This document shows, one piece after another, positions 1 through 4,287 of a stretch of 8,128 nucleotides of DNA (the stretch's first letter is position 1; the number at the start of each line of letters is the position of its first letter). This DNA is from a bacterium HR12 (lineage in GTDB: Bacteria; Actinomycetota; UBA4738; HRBIN12): positions 1 to 8,128 of the forward strand of contig BEHO01000038.1 in NCBI GenBank assembly GCA_002898915.1, read 5' to 3'. The translations under genes and the position numbers were made by a program. Below the pieces are notes generated by a model. The model ran no database searches. It was not told the origin of the DNA and was given only the letters and a program-made list of their open reading frames with translations.

Positions 1-1620
1 GCGGGGCTTCGGGTCAACTTCGTCAAGCTGGAGAAGGCGGAAAAGCCCCGGTTGCCCAGCCTCTCCGCCCTGGCCAAGCGCCCCTTTGACGAAAGGAGGT
101 ACCTGCCGGTCGCCTGGTTCGGCCTGTTCGCCGAGCGCCGCGGGGCCGAGCCGCCCCGACCCCCGACGGAGGTGCCCGAGCCGCCCACCTGGCGGGCCTC
201 CGTCGATCGGGTCACCTACGAAACCGCGGTGGCGAGGATCCGGGAGGCGATCGCCGCCGGCGACACGTACCAGGTCAACCACACCTTCCGGCTCCGCGCC
301 ACGCTCGGGCGGGACGACCGTGAGCTGTACCGGGACCTGGCGCTCGCCCAGCGCGGCGCGTACGCCGCCTACCTGAACCTCGGCCGCTACCGGATCTGCT
401 CCGCCTCGCCGGAGCTGTTCTTCCGCCTGGACGGGAACCGCATCACGACCCGCCCGATGAAGGGCACCGCACCGCGCGGACGGTGGCTCGAGGAGGACGA
501 GGAGGCCGCGCGCCGGCTCGCCGCCTCGCCCAAGGATCGGGCCGAGAACGCGATGATCGTGGATCTCCTCCGCAACGATCTCGGGCGGATCTCGGTGCCC
601 GGCGGCGTGGCCTGGGACCAGCTGTTCCGGGTCGAGCGGTACGAGACCGTCTGGCAGCTCACCTCGACGATCACGGCGGAGCTCCGCCCGGACGTCGATC
701 TGGTGGGGATCTTCCGAGCCCTGTTCCCGAGCGGCTCCGTGACCGGCGCCCCGAAGGTCTCCACCATGCGCCTCACGGCCGAGCTGGAGGACTCCCCGCG
801 GGGGGTGTACTGCGGCGCCGTCGGTTACCTCGCCCCACCGGACGCGGACGCCCCCCGCGCCCGGTTCAACGTGGCTATCCACACGGCCGTCGTCGACGTG
901 GAGACCGGGATCGCGGAGTACGGCGTCGGAGGTGGGGTCACCTTCGACTCCTCGGCCGCCACCGAGTACGAGGAGGCCCTCGCGAAGGCTCGGGTGCTTG
1001 GTCCCCGGCCCGCGTTCGCCCTGTTCGAGACCCTGCGCTTCGAGCCGTCGACGGGCTTCGCAGACCTCGCGGAGCACCTGGGGCGCCTCGCGGCCTCCGC
1101 CGCCTACTTCGGCTTCCCCTTCGACCGCGACGCCGCGCTCGCCGCCCTCGGGGCAGCCGTCGGGGAGGAGCCGGCGCGCGTGCGGCTCGTGCTGGAGCGC
1201 GACGGCACCTGCTCGACGGAGCTCGGTCCGCTCCCGCCGGCGCCGTCGGGGCCGGTTCGCGTGGCGCTCGACGAGGAGCCGGTGGATCCCGCGGACGTCT
1301 GGCTCTACCACAAGACGACGCGCCGCGAACCCTACGAGCGGCGGCGCCGGCGGCGCCCCGACGTCGAGGACGTCGTGCTCACGAACGTCCTGGGCGAGGT
1401 GACCGAGACGACCATCGCCAACCTCGCCGTCCGCCTGGACGGCGCGTGGGTCACGCCGCCGCGGGAGGCCGGCCTGCTCCCCGGGACCCTCCGCGAGCGC
1501 CTCCTCCGCGAGGGCCGCCTCCGGGAGCGTCGGGTCCGGATCGAGGAGGCCCGGGCGGCCGAGGCGCTCGCGCTCGTGAGCTCGGTCCGGGGCTGGCGCG
1601 AGGCCGTCCTCGTCCCCTGA
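1..1620 (+). CDS. pabB: Fused aminodeoxychorismate synthase component I / aminodeoxychorismate lyase (PabB-PabC), 5' partial
   Basis: This is a bifunctional enzyme of p-aminobenzoate (folate) synthesis. The N-terminal part converts chorismate plus ammonia to 4-amino-4-deoxychorismate, and the C-terminal part is the PLP-dependent lyase that yields pABA. The frame is open from base 1, so the true start lies to the left; a TTG at 52 is only the first possible start inside the window and has no ribosome site. Numbering from base 1, the chorismate-binding domain spans about residues 73-340. It shows DTYQVN, SPELFF, PMKGTAPRG (Lys154, codon 460-462), RAENAMIVDLLRNDLG, SGSVTGAP, and a Gly-rich GGGVTFDSS followed by TEYEEAL. 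The Lys in PMKGT marks PabB; anthranilate synthase TrpE has Ala there. After a short linker comes a class-IV aminotransferase fold with FETLR, EHLGRLAASAAYFGFP, the PLP lysine in YHKTTRR (Lys438, codon 1312-1314), ETTIANLAV and LLPGTLRERLL. The amidotransferase subunit PabA is not in the window. The stretch before LPVAWFGLF lacks the usual YEAA-like motif. Function is near certain; the N-terminus is unresolved. Confidence 0.95.
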   Translation, partial: AGLRVNFVKLEKAEKPRLPSLSALAKRPFDERRYLPVAWFGLFAERRGAEPPRPPTEVPEPPTWRASVDRVTYETAVARIREAIAAGDTYQVNHTFRLRATLGRDDRELYRDLALAQRGAYAAYLNLGRYRICSASPELFFRLDGNRITTRPMKGTAPRGRWLEEDEEAARRLAASPKDRAENAMIVDLLRNDLGRISVPGGVAWDQLFRVERYETVWQLTSTITAELRPDVDLVGIFRALFPSGSVTGAPKVSTMRLTAELEDSPRGVYCGAVGYLAPPDADAPRARFNVAIHTAVVDVETGIAEYGVGGGVTFDSSAATEYEEALAKARVLGPRPAFALFETLRFEPSTGFADLAEHLGRLAASAAYFGFPFDRDAALAALGAAVGEEPARVRLVLERDGTCSTELGPLPPAPSGPVRVALDEEPVDPADVWLYHKTTRREPYERRRRRRPDVEDVVLTNVLGEVTETTIANLAVRLDGAWVTPPREAGLLPGTLRERLLREGRLRERRVRIEEARAAEALALVSSVRGWREAVLVP

Positions 1621-1637
1621 ACCCCCCGCGGGGCCGG

Positions 1638-1811
1638 TCAGGACGGGGAGGTCTCCTCATCGGGCCAGGCGAACGGCCGCATGCGGTCACGCTCGATCGG
1701 ACACGCACAGAGGGGGCACCGCGGCGGGTCCTCGTACACCAGCACGGCCCGCTCGCAGAACGGGCAGTCGGCCTCCCGCATCTCGGGGAGGCCGGCGACG
1801 TCCTTCGGCAT
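1638..1811 (-). CDS. Small double-CxxC zinc-ribbon protein, 57 aa, unknown function
   Basis: This is an unrecognised small protein read on the minus strand from ATG at 1811 to TGA at 1638. Its core is CPFC (Cys16, Cys19), then 12 residues, then CPLC (Cys32, Cys35), followed by another Cys at 37. That CxxC-x12-CxxC spacing is a classic zinc ribbon, and I infer it binds one zinc ion. The rest is a short acidic tail (WPDEETSPS) with no signal peptide or membrane segment. An in-frame stop 13 codons upstream (1848-1850) and no other in-frame start codon in between fix the start. No good Shine-Dalgarno sequence precedes it. It is tail-to-tail with the pabB-pabC fusion, with only 17 bp between the stops, and lies 153 bp downstream of the 70-aa gene on the same strand. 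The two-knuckle arrangement and sensible codons argue that it is a real gene. It could act by protein-protein contact or nucleic-acid binding, but nothing here decides that. Confidence 0.72.
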   Translation of the reverse strand: MPKDVAGLPEMREADCPFCERAVLVYEDPPRCPLCACPIERDRMRPFAWPDEETSPS

Positions 1812-1901
1812 GGTCCATCGGCCGCGGTTCGGGGGGAGCGGCCTCGTTCAGGTTGTCGGCGCCCCCGCGCCACCCCTTGATGCGGCCCTTCGTCGTAGGA
1901 C

Positions 1902-1932
1902 GGAGGCCCTCCCCGCCCCCGGGAGGGCCTCC
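1902..1932 (-). terminator. GC-rich perfect hairpin, candidate terminator of the 70-aa gene
   Basis: A perfect 12-bp inverted repeat (GGAGGCCCTCCC with its complement GGGAGGGCCTCC) flanks a 7-nt loop. It begins 32 nt beyond the TGA of the 70-aa minus-strand gene and lies before the 57-aa zinc-ribbon gene. There is no U-tract on either side, so it is not a canonical Rho-independent terminator. In high-GC genomes such U-less hairpins are often taken as terminators or 3'-end stabilisers. The structure is seen directly; the role is inferred. Confidence 0.5.
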
Positions 1933-1964
1933 TGCAGGCCGGTGAGGTCGAGGACCTCAGGCGC

Positions 1965-2177
1965 TCACGCCGCCTGGATCTCCTTGCGCCTGCGGCGCTT
2001 GCCCCGTGCGACGTACGTGTGCACGGGTTCGTGCTGCCAGCAGTACTTCCACTTGTTGTAGATCGAGAGCCGGGTGTTGCAACCCTCGGCCGCGCAGACG
2101 CGACCCGAGCCGTAGGTCCGATTGGCGCGTGGGAGCTCCCGAACACGTGCCCCGCGGTACATGGACTCCGAAGCCAT
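1965..2177 (-). CDS. Small conserved-looking zinc-finger-type protein, 70 aa, unknown function
   Basis: The function is unknown. The protein starts at ATG 2177, preceded 6 nt upstream by a clear AAGGAG ribosome site (2184-2189), and ends with TGA at 1965. Its centre carries C-x4-C-x12-C-x2-H (VCAAEGC, then TRLSIYNKWKYCWQH), a treble-clef or zinc-knuckle type ligand set, so I infer one structural zinc. The segment TRLSIYN followed by CWQH resembles small hypothetical proteins I associate with actinobacteria, though I cannot name a family. The N-terminus has ELPRANRTYGSGR and the C-terminus is strongly basic (RGKRRRRKEIQAA), which would suit RNA, ribosome or DNA contact. There is no signal peptide or membrane segment. 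It appears to be transcribed alone from its own promoter, with a stem-loop leader before it and a strong hairpin after it. A longer frame with other starts overlaps here but has no ribosome site or motifs. The gene call is firm; the role is open. Confidence 0.83.
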   Translation of the reverse strand: MASESMYRGARVRELPRANRTYGSGRVCAAEGCNTRLSIYNKWKYCWQHEPVHTYVARGKRRRRKEIQAA

Positions 2178-2183
2178 GTCTCA

Positions 2184-2189
2184 CTCCTT
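2184..2189 (-). promoter_or_regulatory. Ribosome-binding site of the 70-aa zinc-finger protein
   Basis: AAGGAG on the minus strand lies 6 nt before ATG 2177. It decides the start of the small gene among overlapping frames and is the clearest Shine-Dalgarno sequence in this part of the window. Confidence 0.75.
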
Positions 2190-2200
2190 GGGTCCCCACC

Positions 2201-2220
2201 GCTCCGCCTCCTCGCGGAGC
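2201..2220 (-). promoter_or_regulatory. 5'-UTR stem-loop upstream of the 70-aa gene
   Basis: A perfect 7-bp stem (GCTCCGC with GCGGAGC) closes a 6-nt loop, GAGGAG on the minus-strand transcript. It ends 23 nt before the start codon. If the TAGAAT at 2229-2234 is the -10 box, the transcript would begin about two bases before the stem, so this would be a 5'-terminal stem-loop, possibly protecting the mRNA. The loop is itself Shine-Dalgarno-like. The inverted repeat is seen directly; the role is inferred. Confidence 0.4.
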
Positions 2221-2228
2221 CATCTCTC

Positions 2229-2259
2229 ATTCTAACCATCGAGCCCCCCGGTTCGTTCC
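2229..2259 (-). promoter_or_regulatory. Candidate promoter of the 70-aa gene
   Basis: On the minus strand TAGAAT (2229-2234) is a one-mismatch -10 hexamer in a locally AT-rich patch, about 52 nt from the start codon. No TTGACA-like -35 sits at 16-18 bp. Instead GGAAC (2255-2259) lies 18 nt upstream of GTT (2234-2236), the arrangement of several actinobacterial ECF sigma promoters (GGAAY-N16-19-GTT). Either a housekeeping promoter with a weak -35 or an ECF-type promoter would fit. This is inference from short motifs. Confidence 0.35.
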
Positions 2260-2291
2260 CGACCGCGGCGATCGGATCCGGGCCGCGGGGC

Positions 2292-2783
2292 TCAGCCCTC
2301 GTCCAGGCGCTCCAGCAGGGCTTCGGTGGGGCTCGTGAGCTGGACGACCCGGGGGGTGAAGCCCAGCCCCTCCCAGAACGCCATCGCGCCCCGGTTCGGG
2401 GCGAACGTCTTGAGCTCGATCCAGTCGATCCCGCGATCCCTCGCGAAGCGGGCCGCTTCGCGGACCAGGGCTCGCCCCACGCCGCGGCCGCGGTAGCCAG
2501 CGCGGACGACGACCCCCGACAGCTCGAGGGCCCGCTCGTCGGAGAACCGCGAGGGGACCTGGGTCTCGCCGTAGGCCATCCCCACGACCTCCCCCTCGTC
2601 GTCCTCGGCGACGAGCACGATCGCGTCGGGGGTGTTCATCGCCTCCCGGTACTTCCGGCCCACCTCGTCGTAGAAGCCCGGGCGGGGCGTGAACACCCGC
2701 CAGTCCGCCTGCATCCGATCCAGCTCCTGGAACAGCGCCACGAGGGACGGCACGTCCTCCGGGGTCGCCCGCCTGACCTTCAC
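2292..2783 (-). CDS. GNAT-family N-acetyltransferase, 163 aa
   Basis: This is a GCN5-related acyltransferase that would transfer an acetyl (or other acyl) group from CoA to an amine; the substrate cannot be read from the sequence. I chose GTG 2783 because it gives the standard N-terminus (KVRRATPEDVPSLVALF) and is preceded at 5 nt by GGGGAGG (2789-2795). A longer in-frame extension overlaps the hydratase and is not plausible. Conserved GNAT elements are: alpha1 with a long Arg/Gln-rich loop (residues 6-45), strand IVLVAEDDEGEVVGMAYGE (55-73), motif A LSGVVVRAGYRGRGVGRAL with the Q/R-x-x-G-x-G/A pyrophosphate loop at Arg98-Gly103, and motif B APNRGAMAFWEGLGF (128-142). Its start lies 2 nt beyond the stop of the enoyl-CoA hydratase, so translation is probably coupled. 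An acylated small molecule or protein linked to the hydratase's pathway is possible, but not shown. Confidence 0.92.
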   Translation of the reverse strand: MKVRRATPEDVPSLVALFQELDRMQADWRVFTPRPGFYDEVGRKYREAMNTPDAIVLVAEDDEGEVVGMAYGETQVPSRFSDERALELSGVVVRAGYRGRGVGRALVREAARFARDRGIDWIELKTFAPNRGAMAFWEGLGFTPRVVQLTSPTEALLERLDEG

Positions 2784-2785
2784 AC

Positions 2786-3559
2786 CTACCTCCCCTCGAA
2801 CCTCGGCTCGCGCTTCTCCAGGAACGCCCGCATCCCCTCGGTCTTGTCGCGGGTCTCGAACAGCCGCAGGAACTCGCGACGCTCCACCGCCAGGCCTTCC
2901 TCGAGGCCCGCCGCCGCGGCCCGCAGCGCGGCCTTGGCCGCCCCGATGGCCACGGTCGGCCCGCGCGCCCACCGCTCGGCCTCGGCCAGCGCGGCGGCGT
3001 ACACCTCCTCCGGCGGCACGACCCGATCCACGAGCCCCAGCCGGAGCGCCTCGTCGGCCGGCCCGTGCCGACCCGAGTAGATCAGCTCCCTCGCCACGCG
3101 GAGGCCAACGAGGCGCGGGAGCCGCTGCGTGCCCCCCGCTCCCGGGATGATCCCGAGTCGGATCTCGGGCAGGCCCACCTTCGCGTCCGCGCCGGCGACG
3201 CGGATGTCGCAGGCCAGCGCGAGCTCGTACCCACCGCCCAGGGCGTAGCGGCTGATGGCCGCGACGACCGGCTTCGGAACAGCCTCCAGCTCGCGGCAGG
3301 CCCGTTCCAACGCCGTGACCTGTGGCTCCACCTCCGCGGGCCCCTGCTCCACCATCTCGGCGATGTCGGCCCCGGCCGCGAAGATGCGCTCGCCCCCCCA
3401 GACGACCACCGCGCGGACCGACTGGTCCTCCGCCACCGCCCGGGCCGCCTCCTGCAGCTCGAGCGAGGCCACCAGGTTGAGCGCGTTGGCCGGGGGACGG
3501 TCGAGCCGGATCGTGGCCACCGAGCCGCTCGTCTCCACCCGCACGAACTCCCCTCGCAT
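2786..3559 (-). CDS. Enoyl-CoA hydratase/isomerase family protein, 257 aa
   Basis: This is a crotonase-fold enzyme, most likely adding water across trans-2-enoyl-CoA in fatty-acid or branched-chain acyl-CoA degradation. The N-terminal signature is VATIRLDRPPANALN. The first oxyanion-hole segment is IFAAGADI (about residues 59-66) and the second is ALGGGYELALACDIRVA (106-122). The two acid residues of true hydratases are both present: Glu112 in GGGYEL and Glu132 in GLPEIRLGIIPGAGGTQRL, matching Glu144 and Glu164 of rat mitochondrial hydratase. Length is normal and the C-terminus (LEKREPRFEGR) is typical, so it should be active. The start is ATG 3559; a weak AGGGG sits very close, and GTG codons at residues 6 and 8 are alternatives behind GAGGGGAG. 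It is followed at 2 nt by the GNAT gene and is divergent from the Fur-family gene, 102 bp away. The acyl chain specificity is not determinable. Confidence 0.93.
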   Translation of the reverse strand: MRGEFVRVETSGSVATIRLDRPPANALNLVASLELQEAARAVAEDQSVRAVVVWGGERIFAAGADIAEMVEQGPAEVEPQVTALERACRELEAVPKPVVAAISRYALGGGYELALACDIRVAGADAKVGLPEIRLGIIPGAGGTQRLPRLVGLRVARELIYSGRHGPADEALRLGLVDRVVPPEEVYAAALAEAERWARGPTVAIGAAKAALRAAAAGLEEGLAVERREFLRLFETRDKTEGMRAFLEKREPRFEGR

Positions 3560-3629
3560 ACCCCTATCTTTCCAGACGGCTCGCCGGCTCCCGCGTCATG
3601 GGCCGCGGTCCAGGGCAGACGCAGGTGCG

Positions 3630-3655
3630 TTGCAGCTGCAAGCGCTTGCTACACT
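3630..3655 (+). promoter_or_regulatory. Leaderless promoter with overlapping palindromic operator of the Fur-family gene
   Basis: Two perfect 12-bp palindromes overlap by four bases: TTGCAGCTGCAA (3630-3641) and GCAAGCGCTTGC (3638-3649). Immediately after them is TACACT (3650-3655), a TANNNT -10 box placed 6 nt before the ATG at 3662, so transcription should begin at or next to the start codon. No Shine-Dalgarno sequence is present, consistent with a leaderless mRNA. TTGCA/TGCAA half-sites recall those of some actinobacterial Fur-family boxes (for example the nickel regulator Nur, described as tTGCaa-N5-ttGCAA), but the spacing differs. I infer autoregulation through this site. Confidence 0.55.
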
Positions 3656-3661
3656 GCCCTC

Positions 3662-4105
3662 ATGATCGCCAGGGATGCGTACGTGGACGACGTCATCGAG
3701 ATCCTCCGCCGCCGTGGGCTGCGCATGACGCCGCAGCGACGCGCGATCGTCGCGGAGATCATGCGGACCCAGGGCCATATCTCGCCCACCGCGCTCACCC
3801 GCAAGGTCCAGGAGGCGATGCCCGGGGTGAACGCGTCCACCGTGTACCGGACCCTGGCGCTCCTCGAGGAGGCGGGCATCCTGGCCCACGCCCACCTCGA
3901 GTCGGGCGCCGAGTACCACCGGGTGGAGGAGGCCGGCCACGTGCACCTCTCGTGCTCGCGGTGCGGAGCCGAGGACGACCTCTCCCTGGAGGAGGCGGCG
4001 GCGCTGTCCCAGCTCATCGAGCAGCACCGCGGGTTCCTCCCCGACCTCACCCACTTCGCCATCAGCGGGCTGTGCGCCGACTGCCGGCGGCACGTGGAGG
4101 CCTAG
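3662..4105 (+). CDS. Fur-family metal-responsive transcriptional regulator, 147 aa
   Basis: This is a cytoplasmic dimeric repressor of the Fur/Zur/PerR/Nur family. The winged-helix domain covers about residues 8-85, with LRMTPQRRAIVAEI, HISPTALTRKVQEAMPGVNASTVYRTLALLEEAGIL and a wing ending GAEYH. The dimerisation domain follows, with GHVHLSCSRCG (His93, His95, Cys98, Cys101) and GLCADC (Cys138, Cys141). The two CxxC pairs form the structural zinc site. His39, His86, His93, His95 and His131 are candidate ligands of the regulatory metal site. The usual HHHDH run is reduced to GHVH, so I cannot say whether it senses zinc, iron, nickel, manganese or peroxide. ATG 3662 was chosen because a -10 box lies 6 nt upstream and the family N-terminus begins here; the open frame runs on upstream but reads through the antisense of the hydratase. 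It is divergent from the enoyl-CoA hydratase and convergent with the mutase. No metal transporter lies nearby in the window. Confidence 0.95.
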   Translation: MIARDAYVDDVIEILRRRGLRMTPQRRAIVAEIMRTQGHISPTALTRKVQEAMPGVNASTVYRTLALLEEAGILAHAHLESGAEYHRVEEAGHVHLSCSRCGAEDDLSLEEAAALSQLIEQHRGFLPDLTHFAISGLCADCRRHVEA

Positions 4106-4287
4106 CTCCCGAGCGCGCACACGGCACGACCGGAGCATCGCCCGGTCCCGAACGCCATCGCCCCAGCCCGTTCAGGACCCGCTCAGGACCCGAGTGGCCC
4201 TCCTCCGGCGACGCCCGAGGTCGACGCGGGAGGATGGACCGCGTCGCCTGCCTTCCTCCGAGGGCGCCGACCCGCTCCGTCGACGCG

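Noticed and set aside
91..99. AAAGGAGGT, a perfect Shine-Dalgarno sequence inside pabB
   Set aside because: No ATG, GTG or TTG lies at a workable distance, and the conserved LPVAWFGLF coding segment follows at once, so it is probably a chance match within coding sequence.
1624..1633. CCCCGCGGGG palindrome between the stops of pabB-pabC and the 57-aa gene
   Set aside because: It has essentially no loop and is common in GC-rich DNA; too weak to call a bidirectional terminator.
483..1880. A 465-codon plus-strand frame inside and beyond pabB-pabC
   Set aside because: It is the +2/+3 shadow of a gene with intact motifs, and its product is dominated by Arg, Gly and Pro.
1812..1964. A minus-strand stretch reading TTKGRIKGWRGGADNLNEA upstream of the 57-aa gene
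   Set aside because: It looks briefly coding, but it is in a different frame from the zinc ribbon, has no start with a ribosome site and is broken by the hairpin. Apart from the hairpin I see nothing else in this gap.
2019..3080. A 353-codon plus-strand frame across the GNAT and hydratase region
   Set aside because: It is antisense to two genes with complete catalytic motifs, and its translation is low-complexity.
4172..4192. A tandem 10-bp direct repeat (TCAGGACCCG twice, 1 bp apart)
   Set aside because: There are only two short copies, not palindromic, in a convergent intergenic gap where an operator is not expected.
4207..4248. An 8-bp inverted repeat (GGCGACGC / GCGTCGCC) in the gap between the convergent Fur and mutase genes
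   Set aside because: The loop is 26 nt, there is no U-tract, and such repeats arise often by chance at this GC content. The gap probably contains a terminator for one or both genes, but I cannot pick it out.
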